A stretch of DNA of 64,000 bases from assembly GCF_001580915.1 (NCBI RefSeq), contig NZ_LHZQ01000215.1, positions 1 to 64,000 on the forward strand, written 5' to 3'. The notes under the pieces are model-generated. The model had not been told where the DNA came from, searched no databases, and saw nothing but the letters and a program-made list of their open reading frames with translations. A program made the position numbers and the translations under genes. The stretch is from Acetobacter tropicalis (GTDB lineage: Bacteria; Pseudomonadota; Alphaproteobacteria; Acetobacterales; Acetobacteraceae). This document shows, one piece after another, positions 45,987-54,097 of the stretch (position 1 is the stretch's first letter; every line of letters starts with the position of its first letter).

Positions 45987-47456
45987 TTAGTGTCGAGACG
46001 GCAGCAAAACGGCATTCTGGCCATGGCCTGCGGCATCACACTGCGTCCGCACGTGGTAGAGCGCATATCGCTCACCCACCGCGCCATCACGTTCCCGCGC
46101 AAGATCCTGTTCCTGTGAAAGCACTGTGAACAGTGCGGTATCCGGCATGTCATGCCGCCGCCGACTACGGATGAGGTATCCTTCCCCACACGCAGCCTTC
46201 GGAAAGGTAAACAGACTCCACCGGGGCTCAACCGCCACAACCGGGCGGCCTACAGGGGCATAAAACGCCAGTTCAGCAGCCAGACCATATTCATCCGCAA
46301 TCAGAACAGAGTCGGCAGGCACGTGCGCCACAACAATCCGGCCAAAATCCGGCCATCCCCCCATCTGGCGTAATGTCATGTCCAAATGCGGAGAAAGTTT
46401 AAGCGGGGACGCCACCGCCTGAATGACAATCAGCGCCACAAGGGCAATACCCACCCCGCTGGCGACCTTCCACCCGCGCCAACGGGGCAGCGCCGCCGCC
46501 ATGGCCAGTGCCGGATAAAGAACAACAGGCCAGTTTGCCTGCACCCGCGCTCCTACGGCATGCTGCACAAATACAGCCAGTGGCACCAAAATCATGCACA
46601 GCAGCAGGCGCGAGAACGAGTCCCGCTGTTTCCACAGCACCACGCAGCCGCCGATAAAAAACAGGAATACACCGGGGGACATCAACCCGACCTGTCCGCC
46701 CACCAACTCGCTGAAATAGGTCAGCATTCTGGCAGGATGCCAGTCTCCGGTGCGGCCTCCCTGCTTCATGAAGCTGGCCCAGTGATGCGAGGCATTCCAC
46801 CAGACAACCGGACTGACACACACAGCGGCCACAGCACCGCCCAGCCATGGCCACCACGTTTTCAACCATCCCCTGCCCGCCTGAGTAGCGAGAAGCCATA
46901 CCCCCATGCCGCCTGCGGGAAGAAGCGCTGTGTATTTGCTATCAAACCCGAGCCCCACGGCAGCCCCAACCAGCAACCACCATGCACCGTTGCCGGTTAC
47001 GCAAAGACGCCCAAGACTCCACACCATCAGCGTCATGAAAAGCAGGAGGGGGGTATCCGGCGTCATCAACAGTGTGCCAACACCAAGCGCTACAGTTCCG
47101 TTCAGCAAAACTGCGGTACGCACCCCTGCTCTTTGAGCATCTTTCGCACTGTAACCCGCCAGATGCTGTAACCAGTCCCGCGTTGCCATTGCCAGCAGAA
47201 TCGTGCCGACTGCAGCGGACAAAGGCCCCAAGAACCTTACGCCACAGGCATTATCTCCTGCTACCAACAAACCAAGCTTGATGAACACCGCCACCATTGG
47301 AGGATGATCGAGATATCCGGCAGCAGGCGCCAAGGCCCACAGGCGGTAATAGGCTTCGTCCGGCGTGAGAGGCACCACAGCCCCCATGACAATCCGGATG
47401 GCGGTAAGCACCAACAGTGCCAGCCCCCACCCATAATAGGGAGACTTCAGATGCAT
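45987..47456 (-). CDS. GT39-family (ArnT-like) membrane glycosyltransferase
   Basis: Polytopic GT-C enzyme of the PMT/ArnT family that transfers a sugar from undecaprenyl phosphate to a periplasmic acceptor. 489 aa from ATG 47456, 11 bp after the upstream stop. The first periplasmic loop carries the family acidic site LTPDEAYYRLW and YLDHPPM. About 11-12 membrane helices follow, then a ~110-residue soluble C-terminal domain. It is the third gene of a cassette with an Lrp-type regulator and a GT2-GtrA fusion, which supplies its lipid donor. The acceptor is unknown. Confidence 0.85.
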   Translation of the reverse strand: MHLKSPYYGWGLALLVLTAIRIVMGAVVPLTPDEAYYRLWALAPAAGYLDHPPMVAVFIKLGLLVAGDNACGVRFLGPLSAAVGTILLAMATRDWLQHLAGYSAKDAQRAGVRTAVLLNGTVALGVGTLLMTPDTPLLLFMTLMVWSLGRLCVTGNGAWWLLVGAAVGLGFDSKYTALLPAGGMGVWLLATQAGRGWLKTWWPWLGGAVAAVCVSPVVWWNASHHWASFMKQGGRTGDWHPARMLTYFSELVGGQVGLMSPGVFLFFIGGCVVLWKQRDSFSRLLLCMILVPLAVFVQHAVGARVQANWPVVLYPALAMAAALPRWRGWKVASGVGIALVALIVIQAVASPLKLSPHLDMTLRQMGGWPDFGRIVVAHVPADSVLIADEYGLAAELAFYAPVGRPVVAVEPRWSLFTFPKAACGEGYLIRSRRRHDMPDTALFTVLSQEQDLARERDGAVGERYALYHVRTQCDAAGHGQNAVLLPSRH

Positions 47457-47467
47457 GGGGAAGAAGC

Positions 47468-48589
47468 TCACACGCGCCAGACGACGGTAGAGGAGACGGC
47501 ATAGTTCCATACAACCGCCAGAATGGCGCCCGCCACACTGGCTTGGGTCAGTCCCTCATGCGCCTGGAACAGCATTTGCGCGACGCCCACGTTGGCCACC
47601 GCACCTATGGAACACACCAGCATGAAAGCCAGTAGGCCACCCACAAACCGAAGACCACGCAGGCGCTTATCCCGATAGGTGATGTTATTATCGAGCACAA
47701 AATTGAGGATCATGGCGACAACTGTGCCAACCCCTTGCGCCACGGGAAAATCGCCCCCCATGGTGCGAATGCTCTGCATGACCGCCAGATTGACGCCAAC
47801 CCCTACAGAACCCACCAGACAGAATGCCACAAAACGCAATGGCAACCAGCCACGACAAAGCTTGTCCAACACCAGCGCCAGAAACTGGAGCATGACCAGC
47901 GCATCCAGTTTGCTCTCACCGGCAAGTCTGGCCCGGAACCCACAGGGCACTTCCTGCACGCGCAACGGCTTGGAAGAAGACAGCAGAAGATCCAGTAAAA
48001 TCTTGAACCCGGTTCCGGAAAGGCGTGGGGCAACAGCCGCAAACACATCCTGCCGTAACGCGAAAAAGCCACTCATCGGGTCACTTAACCGGACGGGCAG
48101 AACCATCTGCGCCAGCTTTATTCCACCGTCAGAAAGCGCGTGGCGCCATGCGTTTGCCAGTCCGGCATTGTTGCCACCTTCAACGTGGCGGCTTCCGACA
48201 GCAATATCACACTCGCCGCTTTGCACGGCGTCAATCAGCGCGCCAAGACGGGAGTCGTCGTGCTGAAGGTCTCCGTCCATCACCGCCACAATCTGGGCGG
48301 AGGACGACAAAGCTCCTTCAATAACTGCGGAGGAAAGGCCGCGCCGCCCAACCCGGCAAAGGCCGCGCACCCGCGCATCCTTTTGGGCAAGCGCCCTTAC
48401 GGCCTGCGTGGTGCCATCAGGTGAATTGTCATCCACAAACACCACTTCCCAATGGCGGCCAGCCAGCGCGCGATCCAGAGCCGCCACCAACGGCGCAATA
48501 TTCCTGACTTCATTATAGCAAGGAATAATGACACTGATGTCAGGACCGCCACGCGCAGCGCCCGGCAATGCCGGAGCGTCTGAAATCAC
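47468..48589 (-). CDS. GT2 polyprenyl-phosphate glycosyltransferase fused to GtrA
   Basis: 373 aa. The N-terminal ~235 residues are a GT2 domain of the dolichol-phosphate-mannose-synthase type, with SVIIPCYNEVRN, VDDNSPDGT, MDGDLQHD and GSRH. The C-terminal ~130 residues are a four-helix GtrA domain (VAFCLVGSVGVGVNL through VWNYAVSSTVVW), the presumed flippase of the lipid-linked sugar. One chain therefore makes and flips undecaprenyl-phosphate sugar. It overlaps the Lrp-type gene by 4 bp. Confidence 0.88.
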   Translation of the reverse strand: MISDAPALPGAARGGPDISVIIPCYNEVRNIAPLVAALDRALAGRHWEVVFVDDNSPDGTTQAVRALAQKDARVRGLCRVGRRGLSSAVIEGALSSSAQIVAVMDGDLQHDDSRLGALIDAVQSGECDIAVGSRHVEGGNNAGLANAWRHALSDGGIKLAQMVLPVRLSDPMSGFFALRQDVFAAVAPRLSGTGFKILLDLLLSSSKPLRVQEVPCGFRARLAGESKLDALVMLQFLALVLDKLCRGWLPLRFVAFCLVGSVGVGVNLAVMQSIRTMGGDFPVAQGVGTVVAMILNFVLDNNITYRDKRLRGLRFVGGLLAFMLVCSIGAVANVGVAQMLFQAHEGLTQASVAGAILAVVWNYAVSSTVVWRV

Positions 48590-49071
48590 GGACGACTACC
48601 TTCCGATCCGACAACGAGCGGCACCCCGGTTCTCTCCAGACTTGTGCGAATGGTTTGCAAAGTCTGCACCCGGATAACGTGTGGTCCTTCGGTCAGCCGT
48701 CGGGTCAACTGGTTTTCATGGGCGGCATCCCGCGCAATCAGGCGCACCAGAAAATCACCTCCACCGCGAATCATGTGGCATTCGCGCACTTCCGGCCACT
48801 GGGCCAGCTCCTGCTCAAACGCGGAAAGAATGGCCTCTTTTTGGCTATCCAGACCAATCAGCGCGAAAAACGTAATCGGCCAGCCCAGCATTCCGGCATC
48901 TGGCTCGGCGTGGTAGCCGCGAATAACCCCCAGTTCCTCCAGGCGCCGCACGCGCCGCAGGCACGGCGGGGCCGATATCCCCACACGCCGCGCCAGCTCC
49001 ACATTGGTCATCCGGCCATCGTCTTGCAGTTCCGCCACAATACGCAGGTCAACAGCGTCAAGTTCTGTCAC
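48586..49071 (-). CDS. Lrp/AsnC family transcriptional regulator
   Basis: 161 aa. The N-terminal helix-turn-helix (about 5-55) reads TNVELARRVGISAPPCLRRVRRLEELGVI. The RAM/ACT-like C-terminal domain has GGGDFLVRLIARD. Divergent from trxB, an arrangement I associate with alphaproteobacteria. The stop overlaps the start of the GT2-GtrA gene, so it may regulate the glycosylation cassette, trxB, or only itself. Confidence 0.88.
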   Translation of the reverse strand: MTELDAVDLRIVAELQDDGRMTNVELARRVGISAPPCLRRVRRLEELGVIRGYHAEPDAGMLGWPITFFALIGLDSQKEAILSAFEQELAQWPEVRECHMIRGGGDFLVRLIARDAAHENQLTRRLTEGPHVIRVQTLQTIRTSLERTGVPLVVGSEGSRP

Positions 49072-49126
49072 CTTATCTGTTCCATTTTACGCCGCAGCCT
49101 TTTCCTGAACATCTTGCCCCGTATAT

Positions 49127-49144
49127 GCCATGCGTCTGCATGGC
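49127..49144. promoter_or_regulatory. Perfect inverted repeat in the lrp-trxB divergent gap
   Basis: GCCATGC and GCATGGC form a 7-4-7 dyad, 55 bp before the regulator's ATG and 122 bp before trxB. Lrp-type proteins often bind dyads near their own promoter, so this is a candidate operator. No convincing -35/-10 pair was assigned. Confidence 0.35.
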
Positions 49145-49266
49145 TCGCAAACCACTTACGCCTCTTGCCCAAACGGAAGGCTCCCGCCATATCGCAAGCA
49201 GGAATATTAAGGTGCGTGCCACGCGCTGCTTCACACTGACATTCACCAGGAAGGCCTGCCTGAACA

Positions 49267-50217
49267 ATGACTGAGACCATTACAACTGAACTGCTGGTTA
49301 TTGGCGCTGGCCCTGCTGGCTACACGGCGGCCATTTACGCAGCCCGTGCAAATCTCAAGCCAGTTCTTGTGGCGGGTCTTCAGCCTGGTGGCCAGCTCAT
49401 GATCACGACCGATGTTGAAAACTATCCCGGCTTTGCCGAGGCCGTGCAAGGCCCGTGGCTGATGGAACAGATGGCGGCGCAAGCCGAACATGTGGGAGCC
49501 CGTATTCAGCACGACATCATTACATCGGTGGATTTCCAAGCTGGCTCCCCTTTCCGGATGGTGGGAGATTCCGGCACGCAGTATGTTGCAAAGTCCGTGA
49601 TTATCGCCACCGGTGCACAGGCAAAATGGCTGGGCCTGCCCAGTGAGAAGCGTCTGCAAGGGGCTGGTGTTTCCGCCTGCGCAACATGCGATGGGTTTTT
49701 CTACCGTGGCAAAAACGTGGTGGTAGTGGGCGGCGGCAACACTGCCGTTGAAGAAGCCCTGTATCTGACGCACCACGCAGCACACGTTACCCTTGTGCAC
49801 CGGCGCGATACGCTGCGGGCTGAAAAAATCCTGCAGGACCGTTTCTTCGCCAACCCGAAAACTTCCATTATCTGGAACAGTGTAGTGGAGGACATTCTGG
49901 CCGATGGCACGCCAGCCGTTGTCTCGGGCATCAAGCTCCGCAACACACAGGACAACACAACAACCGTTTATCCTACGGATGGTGTTTTCATCGCTATTGG
50001 GCATTCTCCCAACACGGGCATTTTCGCAAACCAGCTTTCACTGGATGACGAAGGCTATATTCTGACCACCCCCGGCTCGACCCACACATCTGTGCCCGGC
50101 GTATTTGCCGCAGGCGACGTACAGGACAAGATCTACCGTCAGGCCGTAACGGCAGCGGGAAGCGGCTGCATGGCGGCGCTGGATGCCGAGCGCTATCTGG
50201 CTGAAATACAGGACTAA
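49267..50217 (+). CDS. trxB: Thioredoxin-disulfide reductase
   Basis: FAD/NADPH enzyme that reduces thioredoxin. 316 aa. FAD motif GAGPAGYTAAIYAARANL (13-30), redox cysteines C138 and C141 in CATC, NADPH motif GGGNTA (155-160), and C-terminal GVFAAGDV FAD block. AAGG near the ATG is weak, but the start matches the family. Confidence 0.96.
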   Translation: MTETITTELLVIGAGPAGYTAAIYAARANLKPVLVAGLQPGGQLMITTDVENYPGFAEAVQGPWLMEQMAAQAEHVGARIQHDIITSVDFQAGSPFRMVGDSGTQYVAKSVIIATGAQAKWLGLPSEKRLQGAGVSACATCDGFFYRGKNVVVVGGGNTAVEEALYLTHHAAHVTLVHRRDTLRAEKILQDRFFANPKTSIIWNSVVEDILADGTPAVVSGIKLRNTQDNTTTVYPTDGVFIAIGHSPNTGIFANQLSLDDEGYILTTPGSTHTSVPGVFAAGDVQDKIYRQAVTAAGSGCMAALDAERYLAEIQD

Positions 50218-50270
50218 TCACAGCAGGTCTCTTGACCACGCCTTACAATTACTGCACGTAATGAACGAAT

Positions 50271-50286
50271 GGTATGAATTCATACC
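50271..50286. promoter_or_regulatory. Perfect 16-bp palindrome before the LysR gene
   Basis: GGTATGAATTCATACC is a perfect even-centred palindrome 35 bp before the GTG at 50322, in the gap after trxB. It is a candidate autoregulatory site. The spacing does not fit the T-N11-A rule for LysR boxes, so the assignment is uncertain. Confidence 0.4.
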
Positions 50287-50321
50287 GTTAATCACTTTAT
50301 TCAATATTGCAGGAGGCATGC

Positions 50322-51203
50322 GTGGACTGGGACAAACTCCGGGTTTTCCATGCTGTAGCCGAAGCGGGTTCCTTTACCCACGCTGGAGATGTCCTGAACC
50401 TGAGCCAATCTGCTGTTTCTCGGCAGATTTCGGCTCTGGAGGACGTTCTTCAGGTTCCTCTTTTTCACCGCCACGCCCGGGGACTGATCCTCACTGAACA
50501 GGGCGAGACGCTGCATAAGACGGTGCGCGAAGTCTTTTCAAAACTTGAAATGACCCAAACGCTTTTAACCGAAAGCAAGGAAAAGGCAGCCGGTCGGCTA
50601 CGGGTTACAACCACTACAGGCTTTGGCAATTGCTGGCTTATGCCACGGCTGCACAAGTTTATGTCCGCCAATCCCGATATCGATATCTGCCTGATTCTGG
50701 AAGATAACGATCTTGATCTTGGCATGAGAGAAGCCGATGTGGCCGTGCGTATGCATGCCCCACGCCAGCCTGACCTCATTCAGCGGCATCTGGCGGATTT
50801 CCATCTGCCTATTTTTGCGGCCCCACTTTATATAGAAAAGTATGGCACCCCCAAATCCATTGAAGATATCAGCACACACCAGCTTGTTCTTTTCGGAGAA
50901 CATCATCCGCCGGTAGCGCATATCAACTGGCTGTCTGAAGCAATCCGTCACAATGGTACCAAGCAGCAGGCCCGGCTGGAAGTCAACAGCATGGCCGCCA
51001 TGGCATCCGCCATCGCATCCGGCTTGGGTATAGGCTCCATTCCCACTTACGCGGCAAAAGAATTTCCGGATCTGGTTCAGATTCTTCCTGAAGTTGCCAC
51101 GCCAACAGTGGACGCCTATTTTGTCTATCCGGAAGAGCTTCGGAGCTCCAAGCGTGTAGCCGTGTTCCGTGACTTCCTGATGAGCGAATTGGGAATCCGC
51201 TAA
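50322..51203 (+). CDS. LysR family transcriptional regulator
   Basis: 293 aa. GTG at 50322 has AGGAGG five bases upstream and gives the typical start VDWDKLRVFHAVAEAGSFTHAG. The helix-turn-helix (about 3-60) includes LSQSAVSRQISALE. The effector domain begins near residue 95 (LRVTTTTGFGNCWLMPRL). It follows trxB on the same strand and ends before a strong terminator. The effector is unknown. Confidence 0.88.
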   Translation: MDWDKLRVFHAVAEAGSFTHAGDVLNLSQSAVSRQISALEDVLQVPLFHRHARGLILTEQGETLHKTVREVFSKLEMTQTLLTESKEKAAGRLRVTTTTGFGNCWLMPRLHKFMSANPDIDICLILEDNDLDLGMREADVAVRMHAPRQPDLIQRHLADFHLPIFAAPLYIEKYGTPKSIEDISTHQLVLFGEHHPPVAHINWLSEAIRHNGTKQQARLEVNSMAAMASAIASGLGIGSIPTYAAKEFPDLVQILPEVATPTVDAYFVYPEELRSSKRVAVFRDFLMSELGIR

Positions 51204-51232
51204 AAGCAGCGTTTCTGCTTTCATTTCCTTCC

Positions 51233-51262
51233 AAAAAAGCTCCCCTTCGGGGGAGCTTTTTT
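51233..51262. terminator. Bidirectional terminator with UUCG loop
   Basis: A perfect 13-bp stem (AAAAAAGCTCCCC with complement) closed by TTCG, with A-run and T-run. It separates the convergent LysR and manC genes. Confidence 0.95.
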
Positions 51263-51282
51263 GTTATTTGTGCTTTTATTTA

Positions 51283-52722
51283 TCAGTTTCTATTATAACT
51301 GTCTTCAATACGGATAATATCGTCTTCTCCCAAATATGCACCTGATTGCACCTCAATCAGCGTCAATGGGATCTTTCCCGGATTTTCCAGCCGGTGCGTG
51401 CATCCCTGCGGCAAATACACACTCTCATTTTCGCGCAGCAAAAGCTGCTCTTCATCCCGCGTTACCAGAGCCACACCCGCCACTACCACCCAGTGCTCGG
51501 AACGATGGAAGTGTTTCTGCAAGGAAAGCTTGCCACCGGGGTTCACCACAATCCGCTTTACCTGAAAACGGTCGTTACAGATCAACCCTTCATAAAACCC
51601 CCAGGGCCGGTAACATCTCTGGTGCGTAAAGGCTTCTGAGCGCCCGTCCCGCTTCAACTGATCCACCAGTTTCTTAACGTTCTGCGCCTGACTTTTATGC
51701 GTCACCAGCACTGCGTCAGACGTCACCACCACAACCACATCATCCAGACCAGATACAGCAGTGAGCATCCCTTCCGAGCGAACGTAACACCCGTGCGCTC
51801 CTTCCGTCAGAACATCCCCAATCAGAACGTTATTGTCCGCATCCTTGTTACTGATATCCCACAGGGCATCCCAACTTCCTACGTCAGACCAGCCCAGATC
51901 TGCCGGGATAACGGCTGAAACATCGGTTTTTTCAGCAATGGCGTAATCGATGGAAATATCCGGTGCCTGAGCAAACGCGTCTTTATCAAGCCGGATAAAG
52001 TCCAGATCCGTTGTTCGCTTTTCAAAAGCAGCCTGCACATGCTCCAGCACCTGCGGGGCATATTTGTGCATCTCTTCCAGCAATACATCCGCGCGGAAGA
52101 CGAACATGCCTGAATTCCAGAAATAGTTTCCATCCTCCACAAAACCTTTGGCTACATCTGCCGACGGTTTTTCACGAAACGAACGAATAACAAACGCTCC
52201 GTCCACTCCGGGCAGCGGCTCGCCTTTTTCAATATAGCCATAACCCGTTTCCGGGCGTGTGGGAGTCATGCCGAATGTGACAATCCGCCCGAGCCGGGCA
52301 GCTTCAACCGCTTTTTCCATAACGGTTTGCAGCGCAGGATGATTTTTGATTTCCGCATCCGCTGGCATCATCCACAGAATGGCCTGCGGGTTTGTCTGGG
52401 CCACCAGCAGAGCTGCCGCCGCAATGGCAGGGGCTGAATTACGCCCTACCGGCTCAAGCAGAATACTTGGTCTTTCAACCATCACTTCACGCAACTGCTC
52501 TGCAATAAGAAAACGGTGTTCTTCATTGCAAACAATAACAGGGGGCGCAAAACCAGCAGAATGTCCCCGCAGGACTGTTTCCTGCAGCATGCTGCGCTCA
52601 CTCAGTAATGCCCAGAGCTGCTTGGGAAAACTGGCTCGAGACATGGGCCAGAGACGGCTCCCGGTCCCACCAGACAACACGACAGGCACAATGCCTGATT
52701 CCGTCTTACCGCCCTGCCCCAT
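51283..52722 (-). CDS. manC: Mannose-1-phosphate guanylyltransferase / mannose-6-phosphate isomerase
   Basis: Bifunctional type II enzyme that makes GDP-mannose for polysaccharide synthesis. 479 aa from ATG 52722 (AAGGA eight bases upstream). The nucleotidyltransferase domain starts SGGTGSRLWPMSRASFPKQ. The cupin isomerase domain (about 380-475) has RPWGFYEGL, KLSLQKHFHRSEHW and the terminal DIIRIEDSYNR. Probably feeds exopolysaccharide or LPS; no other sugar-nucleotide gene is next to it. Confidence 0.93.
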   Translation of the reverse strand: MGQGGKTESGIVPVVLSGGTGSRLWPMSRASFPKQLWALLSERSMLQETVLRGHSAGFAPPVIVCNEEHRFLIAEQLREVMVERPSILLEPVGRNSAPAIAAAALLVAQTNPQAILWMMPADAEIKNHPALQTVMEKAVEAARLGRIVTFGMTPTRPETGYGYIEKGEPLPGVDGAFVIRSFREKPSADVAKGFVEDGNYFWNSGMFVFRADVLLEEMHKYAPQVLEHVQAAFEKRTTDLDFIRLDKDAFAQAPDISIDYAIAEKTDVSAVIPADLGWSDVGSWDALWDISNKDADNNVLIGDVLTEGAHGCYVRSEGMLTAVSGLDDVVVVVTSDAVLVTHKSQAQNVKKLVDQLKRDGRSEAFTHQRCYRPWGFYEGLICNDRFQVKRIVVNPGGKLSLQKHFHRSEHWVVVAGVALVTRDEEQLLLRENESVYLPQGCTHRLENPGKIPLTLIEVQSGAYLGEDDIIRIEDSYNRN

Positions 52723-53122
52723 TTTTACAGTCCTTGTTTTTATGTTCTGACAAATCGCCACTGTTGTTCAGCATTGTCTCGGGCAAACTTCAAGATAAAC
52801 AGCGTACAGCCTGAGACCGGCCTTAATAGCCCCCTGATGAAAGCTGATCATCCTGCCTTAAAATACCAGCACAACGCCGATCAGATGGTTATGGTTGCAA
52901 AAAATGACTACTCATTCTTCAGACGTTTCCACAGCACGCAGAAACAGAGATTACAAAACGTTTATTTTACTTGACGTTTATCTTTGCCCTTCCCACAAAA
53001 TGGCTACTCGATAAAGAAAAGACGCTTTATTCAGCGCCATTTCAATATTTTCTATTCACAAACAAGAATACTGATAGTATGTGTTACTGCATATCAGCCG
53101 ATAAAATAAAAATGGATCCATC
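52723..53122. other. 400-bp AT-rich intergenic region between manC and the Ros/MucR gene
   Basis: No gene I can support. A 66-codon open frame at 52774-52974 has no family resemblance or ribosome site. The region is AT-rich toward the right. It contains ACGTTTAT twice (52958-52965 and 52974-52981), plus ACGTTT at 52923 and ACGCTTTAT at 53022, a possible binding cluster. A -10-like TAGTAT at 53075-53080 lies 42 bp before the Ros/MucR ATG, without a good -35. Confidence 0.6.
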
Positions 53123-53584
53123 ATGACTGAGAACCAGAGCTACCCCATCATTCTCGACCTGGTTGCGGAAATTGTTTCTGCCCACGTCTCCAATAACGCA
53201 ACGGACCCGGCAACGATCCCAGCCCTGATAAAAGATGTTTATCAGGCTCTGAAATCAGCGGATCAGCCGGTCAGCGAACCTGAAAAACTTCAGCCTGCCG
53301 TTCCGGTCAAGCGCTCCGTTTTCCCTGACTACATCATCTGTCTGGAAGATGGTAAAAAACTGAAAATGCTTAAGCGCCACCTGCAAAGCGCTTACGGCAT
53401 GACCCCTGAACAGTACCGTGAACGCTGGGGCCTGCCTGCCGATTACCCCATGGTTGCTCCAAACTATGCGGAACGTCGTTCCACTCTGGCCCGTGAAATT
53501 GGCCTCGGCCGCAAGATCCACGCCACTCCGGAAGGGGAAGATGCAAATGGTCGCGGTCGTCGCACCAAGAAAGCATCTGCCTGA
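53123..53584 (+). CDS. Ros/MucR family transcriptional regulator with a degraded zinc site
   Basis: 153 aa. The prokaryotic zinc-finger block is YIICLEDGKKLKMLKRHLQSAYGMTPEQYRERWGL (about 71-105), and DYPMVAPNYAERRSTLAREIGLG follows. Of the four Ros ligands, Cys is kept in ICLED, the second Cys is Asp, the first His is kept in KRHL and the last His is Tyr. A basic C-terminal tail ends the protein. Family members regulate polysaccharide and motility genes; proximity to manC is suggestive only. Confidence 0.88.
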   Translation: MTENQSYPIILDLVAEIVSAHVSNNATDPATIPALIKDVYQALKSADQPVSEPEKLQPAVPVKRSVFPDYIICLEDGKKLKMLKRHLQSAYGMTPEQYRERWGLPADYPMVAPNYAERRSTLAREIGLGRKIHATPEGEDANGRGRRTKKASA

Positions 53585-53595
53585 GGATAGGACAG

Positions 53596-53637
53596 AACCC
53601 CGTGAGCACTCCTCTGGTTCGTGCTGACGGGGTTTTT
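53596..53637 (+). terminator. Rho-independent terminator after the Ros/MucR gene
   Basis: AACCCCGT/ACGGGGTT and AGCAC/GTGCT form a 13-bp stem with one G-G mismatch and an 11-base loop, followed by a T-run. Confidence 0.88.
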
Positions 53638-53673
53638 AGGTATTGACGAACAATACCGCCATAGTGAAAGCTT

Positions 53674-53712
53674 AAATGCGTAATCTGGTTTGATGTCACA
53701 GGATACGCATTT
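53674..53712. promoter_or_regulatory. Long-spaced inverted repeat upstream of ihfB
   Basis: AAATGCGTA (53674-53682) and TACGCATTT (53704-53712) form a perfect 9-bp inverted repeat with arms about 30 bp apart centre to centre, roughly three helical turns. It lies about 95 bp before the ihfB ATG and may be a dimer or tetramer binding site. Confidence 0.35.
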
Positions 53713-53806
53713 TGGTTTTGGTGGTGGTATTCTCTGAAAAAAAGAGAGCGCCTAGATTACCCACTCCATAATGTGGTCAGATCATAAGTGAGTCCGGAAG
53801 GTAAGT

Positions 53807-54097
53807 ATGACGAAATCTGAGCTCATTGCTGCTCTCATGAGAAAGCATCCACACCTTCAGCTCAAAGACATCAATCTTATCGTCAACACTGTATTTGGGG
53901 CCATTTCCAAAAGTCTTGCCGATAACAACCGTGTAGAGCTTCGCGGATTCGGGGCGTTTTCCATCAAGGAGCGCGATCCCCGTGTTGGCCGCAACCCCAA
54001 GACCGGGGAGCAGGTTCAGGTTTCCAAAAAGTTCATTCCGTTTTTCAAAACAGGAAAAGAGCTGCACGCCCGCATTAACAAGGCGCGCGAAAGCTAA
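53807..54097 (+). CDS. ihfB: Integration host factor subunit beta
   Basis: DNA-bending nucleoid protein, partner of IhfA. 96 aa, starting MTKSELIAALMRKHP. The conserved [26 protein letters not shown] stretch carries the beta arm, with the Pro of NPKTG that intercalates DNA. GGAAGG lies just upstream of the ATG. It overlaps the convergent DUF4130-UdgX gene by 4 bp. Confidence 0.93.
   Translation: MTKSELIAALMRKHPHLQLKDINLIVNTVFGAISKSLADNNRVELRGFGAFSIKERDPRVGRNPKTGEQVQVSKKFIPFFKTGKELHARINKARES

Noticed and set aside
52774-52974. 66-codon ORF in the manC-Ros/MucR gap
   Set aside because: No ribosome site, no family, AT-rich intergenic composition.
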